A stretch of DNA of 64,000 nucleotides. Source: Orthonyx spaldingii. Lineage: Eukaryota; Chordata; Aves; Passeriformes; Orthonychidae. The DNA lies in assembly GCA_013397795.1 (NCBI GenBank), contig VZTJ01004201.1, forward strand, positions 194,353-258,352, written 5' to 3'. This document shows positions 49,745 through 61,376 of this stretch, piece after piece. Under the pieces are notes generated by a model. The model worked only from the letters and a program-made list of their open reading frames with translations, was not told the origin of the DNA and searched no databases. Positions within the stretch are counted from its first letter, which is position 1, and each line of letters opens with the position of its first letter. A program made the position numbers and the translations under genes.

Positions 49745-50689
49745 TGTTATGGTCTGGTTTTTAAAGTTATTAGAAATGTCTCTGCCCAAATTAAGGTGCA
49801 AATGAGACCATATGCCAAAGTCAATAGTATGGATTTCATTTGATAGTAAATATGAGCAAGAGAGAGAGAGAGAGGGAGAAAGACAGAAAAAGGAAGAGAA
49901 AGAAATAGAAAATAGGTGGGGGGAGAGAAAGATAGTGACAGAGATAGATTAAAGAAAATATCACCACTCTGTGGATCCCACTGGCATCCCAATGATCCTC
50001 TTGAGGTGGTCTTCTTAGTGGTGAGGGTCCCCCAAAAAGCATAGAATCTAATGGATTAATATATGCTCAGGCCAGGTGGGAATGCCCAGGTACCTCTCCC
50101 AGAGGGGTGAGGGGTCAGTTTGACACAGTTTCTTGCAGCAGGCTCTGGGTCTGTTTTGCATCACTTTGTGTCACGTGCAGTCCTGGGGTGCAAGGCCTCA
50201 GGAATGAGTCTGCGGAGCACTTCAGGGGTCTTTGATGGATTATGACACTCCCTCAGTTGTGAATGTACTGTGGATGTGGCCTGTGGGGTTGGGGGTTTCA
50301 CAGCTGAGCCGGTTTGTGTAAGGATGGGTGTTCAGTGCCTCTGACCAGAGGTTACGCCACACACCTGAAACATCCTCCTCCCCCTTCGGCTGGGGTGGGA
50401 GTCTGTGTAAACCTGGCCTCTGTGGGCTGTGATCTCCCCCACCCCAAACCCAGCCAGGGATGATTCTCTGCTGCGTTTGTCTGTCTTGTGGATGCATTCT
50501 TTTCCCTCAGCCTTGTTTACTTCTCACTAGATCTGAGATGATTGAACAATAATGTCCCATTTATCTTATCTAGGCAGCTTAACTCACAGTCCAAAGTTCC
50601 AGTCAGGCATCTTGAAGGAGGGTTGGGCTTCTGTGGTTGTAGCTTATTTATACAGTTTTTACTATAATGGGCAAAACTCCTTCATAACA
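49745..50689 (-). mobile_element. Solo LTR with internal GA tract, copy 1
   Basis: The plus-strand edges TGTTATGGTCTGG and CTCCTTCATAACA give complementary TGTTATG termini. It shares its left ~640 bp with the LTR at 56,224, including AATTAAGGTGCAAA, GAGACCATATGCCA, the (GA)n tract, CCCACTGGCATCC, GGTCTTCTT and GGCCTGTGGGGTTGGG. In the second copy the reversed AATAAA lies just left of the GA tract, so orientation is minus. No target-site duplication was identified. Confidence 0.75.
49858..49880. repeat. (GA)n tract in LTR copy 1
   Basis: A GA dinucleotide run sits at the same internal position as the tract at 56,331, so it is part of the LTR family rather than an independent microsatellite. 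Confidence 0.9.
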
Positions 50690-52519
50690 ATGTTTGAGGC
50701 ATGAACCATTTCAGTCTCTGACGTATATTGCAAAGGCTAAAGTTCTTCACCTTACTTTAGTACATTTTTAAAAACAGAGTTTAAAGAAAGCAATTAATAA
50801 AAAAAATTCTAAAACTTTAACTTTCACTTACAAATCAAGGCAGAAAAAAATCCTTACTTGAAGAAGAAAGAAGAAGGGACCAATACACTGGATTTGTGAA
50901 CATTTTCATTTAACTACCTTCCTGAAAAACAAAAAGATTTTTTTCCTCCTGTTGTTGAAATTTTTTTCCCTTATATTCCTTTGGTTTTATTCAGAAAAAA
51001 TATAAGATAAACATAATATTGGTAAATAATAAATGATAAATTGGTAAATAGTATGAAAATTAGGGGGTTGAAGGTTTGGGGGTTTTCTTAGCAAACCAAT
51101 GTTTCATTTCAAAAAGGATTTTTTCTTTTCATTTCTGTTACCTTTTGTTAGTGGCAGAAAACACATATTCTGGTTTTTTAAACGGGTAATCACATCTAGA
51201 ATGGAAAGAACAGTCCTGCTTGCTGATTATTGGTAACATAAGATAGGATCTGATTCCACAAAAGCCTTAAGCTTAAAAATGATGGACAAATATGGTAACA
51301 TGGTGACATCCCCCTGCAGGGGATGTTCTGTAGGAAATAAAGAGTGGGGTAGGGTTTACTGTAGAACAGTTGTACTGTATGTTTGCTTTGCAGGGCCAAG
51401 CCTCCCTCCTTAAAGAACTTTGCAGCTGTCTGACCTTCCATCGAGGGGAAAAGGTGCCCAGTGATTACTCAGTCCTTAGTCAGAGTGCCCTGAGAGTGCT
51501 CCGTGCCTTTCTTGTGGACACATTAATGAAATTCAGATAAAGATTTCCCTGTTCCCTCCAATGGTCATGATTCCATCAGCTTGTGCAAAGTTACCTAAAT
51601 GCTTGCATATGTTACAAGCTGACATTCTCCTTTGCCTTAAGCTGTAGTTATGAATTACAACTGATGTAACTGAAAATGAAGTTTCCTAATGCAGCTTACA
51701 TACGAGCTGTTGCTTTTGTCATTATTACTTTCAAGTTTCTTTTTCTCACTTTTCAATCAAGGAAAAGAAATATATTTCTGCTTGCTCTCCCATTTTATTT
51801 TGTAGAGTACTGACATGATTTGCAAAACAAAAAATAAACAAACAAACAAAAAAAAATGCTTTGAATAAATGCTTTCATGCCAGATGATATTGTTTTGCAT
51901 TCTAAGCAGAAGACATGCCTTATTTGGTGCATTACTTCAGAGTGATCTGACTTAGTTGCCTGCATTTTCACTATTTCTAGTGTTTTATACTGTTTGTGTA
52001 TACTCTAAAAAAACAGCTAACATTAGAGAGGCTTCCTGTCTCATGATCCTGCAGGAGAACAGGGCTTCAAATATCTGTGGTGGTACCTCAATTATTATAA
52101 CTTTAAAGTTAAGAGGCTTTCAGGCAAAGATATGGGAAAAGGAATAACAGTTCTTTACTAGTATAGATATGTATAACAAGGCAAACAAACAACAACACTG
52201 GCAGCAACAACAGAACCAGAACAATCCTAACCTCCAACACCTGGTAAGGCTGATCAGTGGTATCCAAGAGTAAACAGAGATACAGAAGCATTGACCTGGG
52301 AAAATCCAAAGGAGTTTATAATGACCTGAGATAACGTTTTCTGAAAGAAGGTTTCAAATACGTGATGCTGCAGCCAGATTTCCTGACTCAGGATACCAGT
52401 TGATCCCAGGATCTAGAGTATATTCCATTCCAGGACAAGTATTTTAAAGGTATGAACAGATGGAGCATGAGGACCCAAGCTACAGCTTTGATCCAGAATA
52501 TATATTAATATATATGTTA
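50690..52519. other. AT-rich unique DNA, no gene seen
   Basis: No exon or repeat family was recognised. An A-rich (CAAA)n run lies at about 51,825-51,855 and an AT-rich run at about 52,499-52,525. Confidence 0.5.
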
Positions 52520-52790
52520 ATATACTTACTATAGCTTGAATTGCAGCAAGGGGAATTTCTTCAACACCAAGGAAGAAATTTCTAATGATAGGCTAATTAA
52601 AAACTGAAATAGAAGGTGGAAGTAATTCAGGAGTTCTGGGGAATTTCTGCTCCTGGAGACTTTCAAGAACAGGCTAGACATCTGTTGGCTTGGTTAAATT
52701 GTAATTCACCCTGTCTTGGAACTGGTGAACTTGAACTAGGAACCTCTTCAGGATTAATTTTCTATAACCATTTGAGCAGACAATCCAAAG
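52520..52790 (+). repeat. Ancient CR1-type 3' fragment
   Basis: A decayed 3' part of a CR1-clade LINE: GAATTTCTTCAACACCAAGG, then GGAGACTTTCAAGAACAGGC, ACATCTGTTGGC, and CTTGAACTAGGAACCTCTTC. This order follows the usual 3' end ('...TTTCAAGACCAGGCTGGA ... ACTAGATGA...'). It is as old-looking as the relic at 3,790. The 72-codon frame at 52,616-52,834 lies across it and is not a gene. Confidence 0.5.
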
Positions 52791-54929
52791 AATGCAGAAA
52801 AGGTAATCCACAAGTGTCAACAGTGCCAGTTTAAATAGCAATTACCAATGTTTTCTGAATGCATACATAGGAGAACACTTGAATCAAATGGTTGGTTTTT
52901 ACTTTCTTTGTCTCTATAAGAAAATGCAATGAAGAAAAACATATGAAATTATGGTTGCTGTAAGGTTATTTCAGTTAATACATGAAGAGGAAGAAAAATT
53001 TGTTCAATATTTCCTTTGTCTCCTCTACAAAGAAAGTAGGATCAGAATGCAAAAGAAAGAAGAGACTTAATATCTAGTCATTTTGCAGAATGCAGTGAAT
53101 TACTGTAGTTTACTGACAGATAGGGTTTTATTTTCACTTGTGTGCTTCTCAGCCTTTGCATCCCCTAAAAACACTGTGACTTTCTCCACCGTGGTTAGAG
53201 AGAAGCGTAAACAAAGAATGTGACTTTGAACTTAGTGTCACAAGGCAAATGGTTTCCCTGGCAACATCCATCGGTTTAACTTGGATTTAATTGTCTTCAG
53301 TTTAGCTTTGGATGCACCAGTTTGAAAGGTGAACCAAATGTCTGCTTTTAAAACTTAGGTGAAATTAAACAAGAGTTAGCTAGTGTAATTGAATCTTTAT
53401 TGAATGAGCATGCAAACTGTACTCCCCATACACTTGGAGTTAGGCTGGATGGTTGTTTCTTTTCTAAAGTGTAGACCACTAGAGAACAGATTATCTACGA
53501 TCAGAAGTGTACTCCAGTTCTCAAAATGAGACAAAACCAGAAGATGCAAGTTATCAAGAATGCAGTACTAGCCAAAGAGAGTTTTTAATACAAGCTAAAG
53601 AAATCATACATTCAGCATTTTCTCAGTGTTTTGATTTCTAGTGTGCTTTCCTTTTCCAGACCAAAAATCATTTGTAACTCAGTTGTTTGACTCTGTAAAA
53701 GCTGTTGACATGCCATGCTGTCTAACTTTCTAGCCTTTAGACTGACAGTAATTGTAATGGAACATTTTTAATTTTTGTGTGTGATTTGTGTCTGTCTTGA
53801 CAATGATCCAAGTGTTTCTCCTTTGTGTCAGGAAAAATAGTCAATAGGACTGTCTATAATTTAGCAATTGTGATATGAAGATAACTGCTAACTGCTAAAA
53901 TATGGATGAGAAGTTGGTGATTTTTATAGGCTGGAGGACAATAAGAGGACAACTCCTACTTTGCTGCAGTGATCCTGACAGGAAGATGTGGAGGAGTTAG
54001 TTATCTGCATTCAGTTACCCTGAGTGATCCCAGGCCTCTGCTGTGCTGCGCTAAACTGCATGTGCAGGTTAGCCCTCAGGTTTGTGCTGTACTGCACAAA
54101 TCTACTGGTACCACAGTAAATTTAGCCAACTAATTGTGGCAGAGTTGTCTGCAAGCAGTTTCCACCAGCTACCAGTGATTGCACCACCTGCACAGCCCTG
54201 CCTCTATCAAACAGTCCAGCAAAAATTTCTCATGCAAACAACCTTCATCTTGTGCTGTCCCTGGCAATTTTTCAGGAACTTTCCCTAACAAAAACAGCAG
54301 CAAAAACCAGTCCTTGACTAAACTACTTCCCTGATAAAGTATACATACATACTTTTTTTCCCCCAGTTAAGATTCTTATTGTATAAGATTAGATCATTTG
54401 CATTTAAATTAAACAAAAAAAAAAAAGAAAGAAAGAAAAAACAAAGACGTTTTCCAAAGATAATGTGTAAGGCAACTACAACACACACCTCTGATGACAT
54501 GCTATTCCCTTCTAGTTCTGTAATATTTATGTTTGTATATTACAGAGTGTAGCTGAAGCTATCTTCTTTTTTATTAAGGACATTATTCTTTTTTTTCACC
54601 ATCATCTGTAAATTACAATACTGCCTAAGAGGCAGATGATATATTTCACTGCAACTTGTAAAACAAAAGACCTGATTTTTGCAATGAATGTCTCCAATTA
54701 TACTTCAGCTGAGGGCTTCCCATGTGGTAGAAACATTTGACAGATAATTGAGAGAGCAGTACAGAAGAGGAATATTCAAGAAATTACTGTTTGCTATGCT
54801 GTCTTCTGTGGCAGTTACCCAGTCAGTGGCTGTGGTCACAGGTAACAATGGATAATCTGCAACCCCTGCCTTCTGCATGGATGTTAATGGAGAAGCAGGA
54901 TGGTTAAACTATTCCCCTCAGAGCAGTGA
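52791..54929. other. Unique DNA with an X-box motif, no gene seen
   Basis: No repeat was recognised except an A-rich run at about 54,415-54,440. The stretch from about 53,190 to 53,400 is less AT-rich and has several factor-like motifs, including GTAAACA and the RFX-type X-box listed separately. Frames are short. Confidence 0.45.
53252..53265 (+). promoter_or_regulatory. RFX X-box-like site
   Basis: GTTTCCCTGGCAAC fits the RFX-family X-box pattern of two imperfect inverted half-sites with a 2-bp spacer. RFX proteins drive ciliary and some immune genes from promoters and enhancers. FOX-like GTAAACA lies 50 bp upstream, and RFX and FOXJ1 sites often go together in ciliary enhancers. No promoter is visible, so this would be a distal site if it is used. 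Confidence 0.3.
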
Positions 54930-55322
54930 ATCTGAGGGGGATGGGGGAGACAGGCATTGATACTTTCCCGCCGTTCACAAGTGTCAGTCAGGTTCCATCT
55001 CCTCCCCCGTCCCCTTTACAGTTATTTTGATATTCATCAGTTGCTTGAAAGTTCTGTTATCGTGTTCTGTTGATTGGTTCCATTAATGTAGTCCACCCCT
55101 TTGTTTCCCCATTGGATGTTCCCCGGGCATGTTTTATTTCTCTATTGGTTTATTCCCGTTTCTCCCCTTAGACTGCCCCTTTGTCTCGCCTCTTTTAAAC
55201 CCCTGCACACCCTCAGATCTCGGCTTTTTGTGACGACCTTCAAATTTAATAATAAATTTGGAGTAAAGCCACAGAGAGTCCTCCCTACTTCTTTATCGTT
55301 GGGGACTGCCTCCATTTTAACA
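54930..55322 (+). mobile_element. Probable solo LTR with triple inverted CCAAT boxes
   Basis: A promoter-dense block has three ATTGG motifs (about 55,072, 55,111 and 55,143), a TATA-like TTTTAAACCCC near 55,194, AATAATAAATTTGG near 55,247, a TTGGGGACTGCC block and a terminal ATTTTAACA. This is the layout of U3, R and U5 in an avian ERV LTR, plus orientation. The left end is uncertain; one candidate is the TGAGGGGGATGG near 54,936. No duplication was found. Confidence 0.6.
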
Positions 55323-56223
55323 ACTTTTTGCTGCTAAAGCTGCTTTGAATGAGGGCGAGCTTATTCGAGCTATTACTAAGGAGACCAGAATGTACATGCC
55401 CCGGGGGCTGTGAAAGGTCTATTAAGTAAAGCTGAATGCAGCAGAAGCAAATGCTGCGCTCAAGCCACAGGGCAGCTTGAAAAGACCTGGCAGAAAGAGG
55501 CAGCAGCAGTCTTCTGAAGTCATGTCAGCCTGACATGAGTACATTTTGCTGAGATATGAGATGTTGTTTTTGTAGTATCTATAGCACATAGCAACTTACA
55601 AGTTACAGGTGTCTCACCAGACAACTTAGCTTTGGAGCCCAGAATACAGTTTGGTTTTCCCATTTGGTATGATGAGTTTATGTCATTGACGTTTTCATTG
55701 CATTGGCAGACAAAGGACTCTGGAGGGTGGAGCCACAGTGACAGTTGCTACTATTGTGTTATTTCAAAGATTCACACATCAGCTTTTTAATATAATCATC
55801 AATTCTAGATAGATATTTATAAAAAAAACCTTAATATTGCTTAGAAAATATTTATTTAGAAAGTCAGGCCCATTATGTTACTAAAGTTAAAGTTAAACCC
55901 TCCATTTGACTAGTAGCTTTAGAGTAAGAAAAATACAATATCAGCTCTCATGAAACATGAAAAAGAATTCAAATTCAAAGCTAGATGCATGCATCACTCG
56001 TCAGAAAACACACCATTTTCAAGTACAGCTAAACAGATATGGCTTCCCTTTATTAATCAAAAACAATTTTGTGTGGTCTTTTAAAAAAAATATCCTAATA
56101 TCTGCTGTTTATTAGCCTTTCTGCTGTAGATATCTGTTTCATAACTATATTTCCTCCTTAATTCTGTTCCTTTGTTTCTGGTTGCACAAAGAAAAGAAGT
56201 TCTAGTTTGATAGAATGGACTGT
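55323..56223. other. GC-richer stretch, then AT-rich DNA
   Basis: The first 200 bp (to about 55,520) are GC-richer than the flanks and have short open stretches in two frames broken by a stop or frameshift. They could be a scrap of ERV internal DNA attached to the LTR or simply chance. No retroviral motif is recognised. The rest is AT-rich and unique. Confidence 0.3.
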
Positions 56224-56792
56224 TGTCATGATCCGATTATTAGGTTTTTAGAAATACCTCTGCCTGAATTAAGGTGCAAACGAGACCATATGCCAGTCAA
56301 TAGTATGGGTTTTATTTGATAGCAAATATGAGAGAGAGAGAGAGAGAAAGAGAGGAGAAAGGGAGGAAAAGGAAAAAAGGCTGAGGGGACAGAGAAGTGA
56401 CAGAGGCAGAATAAAAGAGTATCACCGCTCCGTGGGTCCCACTGGCATCCTGATGATTTTATCCTGCTGGTCTTCTTGATGGTGAAGGTCCCCCAGAAAG
56501 CACAGAGTGCCCTGGGTTAATATACCCTCAAGCCAGGGGGTGATGTCTAGGCATGTCCCTGGAGTTTGCCATTGTCTCTTGCAACAGACTTTGGATCTGT
56601 TGCATCACATGTGGTCCTATAGCGCAAGGCATGCGGGGGGGCACCTTGGTGGGTCTTTGATGGTCTCAGCTGCCTCTCACGTGAAAGTCCCGTGGATTTG
56701 GCCTGTGGGGTTGGGTTTCACACAGCTGGGCCAGTTTGTATAGTTGAGGATGGATGTTCAGTACCTCTGGCCAGAGGTTATGCCACACACCC
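56224..56792 (-). mobile_element. LTR with GA tract, copy 2, cut by assembly gap
   Basis: The plus-strand start TGTCATGATCCGATTATTAGG and all following blocks match the LTR at 49,745. The reversed AATAAA is at 56,311-56,316. Homology runs into the run of N at GTTATGCCACACACCC. The equivalent point in copy 1 is about 50,366, so roughly 320 bp of the LTR are missing or hidden in the gap. Confidence 0.8.
56331..56353. repeat. (GA)n tract in LTR copy 2
   Basis: A GA run homologous in position to the one at 49,858. Confidence 0.9.
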
Positions 56793-57098
56793 NNNNNNNN
56801 NNNNNNNNNNNNNNNNNNNNNNNNNNNNNNNNNNNNNNNNNNNNNNNNNNNNNNNNNNNNNNNNNNNNNNNNNNNNNNNNNNNNNNNNNNNNNNNNNNNN
56901 NNNNNNNNNNNNNNNNNNNNNNNNNNNNNNNNNNNNNNNNNNNNNNNNNNNNNNNNNNNNNNNNNNNNNNNNNNNNNNNNNNNNNNNNNNNNNNNNNNNN
57001 NNNNNNNNNNNNNNNNNNNNNNNNNNNNNNNNNNNNNNNNNNNNNNNNNNNNNNNNNNNNNNNNNNNNNNNNNNNNNNNNNNNNNNNNNNNNNNNNNN
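56793..57098. other. Assembly gap, 306 N
   Basis: A run of N begins inside an LTR and ends before a C-rich stretch (57,104-57,140). All long frames across this interval are artefacts of translating N. Confidence 1.
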
Positions 57099-57439
57099 GA
57101 GGTTCCTCTTTCCCCTCCCCCTCCACCCCCCGCCCCCATCCCAAGGCAGAAATATGGAGAAATATGGATAATTTGTCACTTTTTTGCAGTCCTAGAAATT
57201 GACTGGCATTGATTGGAAATATTGTGTCTATGTTATTTGTCAGAAGTTGTGGCCAAATTAAAGAATATAAAGGAAATCTAGAAGTATTATCCATCACAGG
57301 GGATGGAAGTAATGTTAAGGGAAGATTTAGAAGAGATGGCTTTTATGGATTAAAGGACCCAATGGTAGGAAGAAAATCCAACGTATGTGTCTGTACAACT
57401 GTAAAAACTGTGCTTTAATCCTAATAAATATCCTTCGTT
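57099..57439. other. C-rich edge of gap, then unique DNA
   Basis: After the gap comes a pyrimidine tract with CCACCCCCCGCCCCC and a 10-bp tandem GAAATATGGA x2 (57,149-57,168). The C-tract does not obviously continue the LTR on the other side of the gap. No gene. Confidence 0.5.
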
Positions 57440-57610
57440 TGGGTTACTCCGGGCAGAGAAGTGGTCATAATGAACATCATGGAGTTCAGTATGTCCAAGT
57501 GCAAAGTCCTACATTTGAGTTATGACAACTACCAAAATCAGTACAGGCTGGAGGATGAAAGGATTGAGAGCAGCCCTGCAAAGAAGAATTTGTGGGCGTG
57601 GGTGGCTGCA
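57440..57610 (+). repeat. CR1 LINE fragment, RT 3' region
   Basis: A short piece matches the stretch of CR1 downstream of the RT palm: GTCCAAGTGCAAAGTCCTAC, CAGTACAGGCTGGAGGATGA, and GATTGAGAGCAGCCCTGCAA. Both ends are truncated. The 73-codon frame at 57,461-57,682 is the residue of the original reading frame and is not a gene. Confidence 0.75.
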
Positions 57611-59999
57611 AAATTAACACTTGGCCTGGCAGTGGGTACCAACCAAAATTATGATGGCTTCTGTGTTCACTCTTTCATTTAATTAATCACCAAGTGGAAT
57701 AAATAATGGAATGAGTTGTGCAGTTGTCAATGGTACTTATTCCTGCATCTCCTTCACTGCATGTTCAGTGTTGTTTCATTACAGCTTTGTATATATTCTG
57801 TTTTATCCTCTTCTAGTTCATGGAAGTTAATCAAAATCAGAAAGGAAAAAAAGAAAGAAACTGTATCAACAGCTGTGGTTGCTACATTTTTGATTTGGCA
57901 TGTGACAGAGACTTCATAATATGAATTAAACGATGCAGCCTGAGTTTCAAAATCAGGAGTGCAACGTTTAAATGAACTTGCATTGGATTAGCCAGGAAAC
58001 ATTTAGATTTTCAGCTCTTCATAAATGTTTTTGTTGTAGGGGTTTTTCTTCTGTAAGAATGCGATGATTTTGCCTATGTAGTGCAAAACTGATCTTTATA
58101 AATCATTAATGAGCTTTTGTGAGTTAATGAACATCAATTACTGCACTACATATCAAAAGATCTGTGTATTCTCAGCTATGATTTGTGCGTCAACATGAGA
58201 ATTTTAACCTTTCAAACTCCTTTAAAGGATACTTTCTCACAGACAGTAGCCTGGAAACAACTAATAGTGAAAAATGGAATATCCATGAGAATGGAATATT
58301 TTTTTAAAATATCCAAGGTGCTATTGTAGCAGAAAATAATGAGCACAAGAAGTTAAGGAAAATTTCATCGGCTGTTTAATAACACAGTAACCGTAAAAAA
58401 TCTCGTAAAAATCACTATGTGCCATGGTACAATTCTTAGACTTTTATGTTCTGCAAGGCCAAAGTTATTCTTTTCAGTCATTACTTTGTTAGTAGATTCA
58501 GGGAATTGAGTTTCAACACGGGGTTCAATATGATCGAGAGTGGTAGGGTCAGACCCTAAGTGAGCAACGCTAGTACTGTTGAGCAGAAAGAGAATCTTTC
58601 CTTGAATTTAAAATAAATCCTTATATGTTATCTTAAAGACAAACAGTAAATGTTGCTGTGTTAGCAATGTATATGTAATAAACCTGGAGGATTCAGAAAT
58701 CCAAGTGATACAGTTATTTCTCAGGATGATGATGGAGCAGTACCAGCTCTTGAGAATATTTAACAGCCTCCATCAGAGCTAGATTTTTTTGCACTAACAA
58801 GTCCATGCAACATGCACACCACAGTATTGAAATATCTGGATGAGAGGCACTCTGCAATATTAACATTTATTTTCAAGGAATGGTGTACCAGACTGGCTAG
58901 TTCAGAACACTGAAAGGAAAGTAGTGTGCTAATATTTAAAAGCGATAAATGGAATAGCACAGGTAATTGATCTTTTTCTGCCTGACACAAAAACATATAA
59001 TCACAGCAGTTATGCAGGTTTTGATTATTAAAAAGTAAGGACATGTGACAAAACAAAACTTTAATTATCATGAACCTGAGAATATTTTTCAATCAGTCTG
59101 TGGAAAGCAGATTAGTTCTATGAAGTTGTAGGCATATCTCTATAATAATTTGGTTGAGGAACGTAGTACTATGAAAGTCCCTTAGTACACTGACACTTCC
59201 TTCTGAAAGGCACCCTTATGCCAATTTGTATAAGAAGGGGAAAGGATACCAGGTTAGTGTGGCTCTCACTACATTGTTGAAAAATTTGTTGTTACATCTG
59301 TAGATGTAACTGTAATGAAGAAATCAAAAGCGGTTCTGGGATAGTCCCATGTCATCTTGTTCTTGAACCTGAGTTCAATAAAATTTATATCAGTGAACCG
59401 GAACCAATAAAGTTGGTCATACCTTCAACTGATTTAAAGGTACTTAATATGTAACAAATAGCACAAAATACTGACCCAGAATAATCCCGATTTCTTTCTA
59501 CTATAAATTATGAAGAGTATTTTTACAGAGAGAGTGCAGGCTACAATGAAGGGCAAGAAACATATATTCAACATTGGGGGTCGAAATAGTTAATCAGATA
59601 AATGTCATCTCTTAGTGTAACACTGTTCAAAGAGATTAAAGTGAATACTGCTTACATAAAAATAGAACAAAAACAATAGAATGGTCGTTTCAAAAAAAAT
59701 TAATGTGGAAGTTTAATTTTTAAGAAGTAAGCTGGTACATTACAGCAGAATTTAAAACTTGAAAGATAGGAAAGATAATTAAATGGCTGGAAGATGTAAG
59801 GCAGAGATTCTATGAGTTTGGTCAGGTTAACACATTAAAGGACTCTTCTAAGGATGGGAATGAAAAACATTTTATCATAAATCCTTAACTATCATATGAG
59901 GAATAGGCTCTTACTGTTTAACACAGTCATCAAAGGTTTCCAGTGTCACTGAAGATTTTCGGCTAACCAAGTTCATACAGGCTGTAAATAAAATTATAA
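57611..59999. other. AT-rich unique DNA, no gene seen
   Basis: No LTR or CR1 was recognised. The patch at 58,085-58,180 is rich in TAAT/ATTA cores. The 110-codon minus frame at 58,760-59,092 has no recognisable domain and poor codon character. Confidence 0.5.
58085..58180. promoter_or_regulatory. Candidate homeodomain-rich non-coding element
   Basis: Within about 95 bp there are several homeodomain cores, in CATTAATGAGC, GTTAATGAAC and CAATTACTGC. There is no simple repeat, and the texture is like deeply conserved enhancers. Not verified by alignment. Confidence 0.2.
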
Positions 60000-61376
60000 G
60001 TAAATTATGTATGATGTCAGATTATTCGCTAAAAACTTCCATGAAGGAGCACAGAGTGCTGACTATAGGCAAGGGACCCTAAAAAATACCCTATCGCAGA
60101 TGGTCCTAGGCCCATCAACAGAGATACAGACAACCACAGGTCTACCACAAGCCCAAAGGAACACAAGCACAAAGGCAGGCAGATGGGAATCAAATTTAGG
60201 AGTGAGGAGAAGGCACATTCTGTTGAGGCTCATCCTAGGGTTTTCTCAAGAGAGGCTCAGCTCTGGTATCCAGGTGTGAAATACATCATGACTGGAACAG
60301 CTCTCTGTAGCAGCTTTCTGACTGGTCTTGAACCACTGCCTAGGCATATGGGAGACATTATGGGGTGCAGGGGAAGAGCATTCTGTGGCTGCACAAGACT
60401 TTTAATGGGATGTTTAGGGGATGAACCAAAGGCAGGAAAGGGGATGGATCTGGGCAAGTTGGAGATGAGCAGTGGAAAACCAGAGAGAAACAGTGCCATT
60501 TGTTTGCAAGCAAATGGGCTGGTTGTTACGCTTGCCAGGCTTGCTGTGATCATCACAGCCTGCCCTGTCTGCTCATTAGTCTCATTTCCAAGCAGTTTTT
60601 GCAGGCAGAGAGGGCCTGTGTGTGTGTGTGTGTCTGTGCGTGTGTAGGAGGTGCAAGTGCTAGTGGCTGATGGCAGGCCCTGGGTCAGGCAGCTCATCTG
60701 TGAACTGTGATGTTAGAGACTGACAGACTAGTGACTGAACTTCAGCATCATCAGCTAGGGTGAGACTGGAGCAAATGAAACCGGGCACTGCTCACAGGGT
60801 GGTGTCAGGGGTCAGAGTGTGCCCATGACATGCAGTGAATGTGAGGGTGCAGCCAGTGTCTGAGTAACAACAAAGATCTAGCTGGGCCAGCTGGCAGGTA
60901 GGTGGTAGTGGCCCAATAGCCAGGAATGTGTTCCTGTCTCTGAGGGGGAGACCATGGGAAAATCTGGTTACTGGGGACACCAGGAAGTCCCAGGCAGGTG
61001 CTGGAGAGACTGCAGGATCTGAAGGTCCCCAAGAGTGACACCTGCTGTGTGTCTCAGAGATCATGGGTGAACTGGCTATTATGGAATCAAAGGATGCTCA
61101 GCCAGTGTTCTCTGTGTGTGACTGCATGTGTCAATGTATGTACATACCTTCCCTTAAGACTGCTGCAGATACTGGGATGCAGGGCCCATCAGGAAACACT
61201 GAGTGTCATAGGGGTAGTACACATCATCTGTACATATGTGTGTAGAGATAGATATAGATGATACAGATTTCACTGGTGGATTTCTATCTGTTCTAGCAGA
61301 GAGAACAGAAACAGTCCACTGATGCCAACAGGTCTGTGTTTGTGTGTTCACAGTTTGTGTTGTGTATATATACTGT
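60000..61376. repeat. GC-richer block, probable unclassified interspersed repeat
   Basis: About 1.4 kb differs from the flanks: moderate GC, many TG-rich stretches, a (TG)n run and numerous overlapping frames on both strands (for example 60,183-60,647 and 60,257-60,697). The frames have no domain and cover the same bases in both directions, so I do not call genes. The wording resembles a multicopy avian sequence, but I cannot name it. It abuts the LTR at 61,377. Confidence 0.35.
60617..60645. repeat. (TG)n microsatellite
   Basis: A TG run with two C interruptions (TGTCTGTGCGTGTG). Confidence 0.9.

Noticed and set aside
49745..56792. The two GA-tract LTRs as ends of one provirus
   Set aside because: Orientation and spacing would fit, but the 5.5 kb between them has no retroviral sequence and instead carries an old CR1 piece, another LTR in the opposite orientation and unique DNA.
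56666..57297. Several long frames across 56,7xx-57,2xx
   Set aside because: Most of their length is translated N from the assembly gap.
60183..60697. 154- and 146-codon frames near 60.4 kb as a gene
   Set aside because: They overlap on opposite strands, include the (TG)n run and have no domain; the region looks repeat-like.
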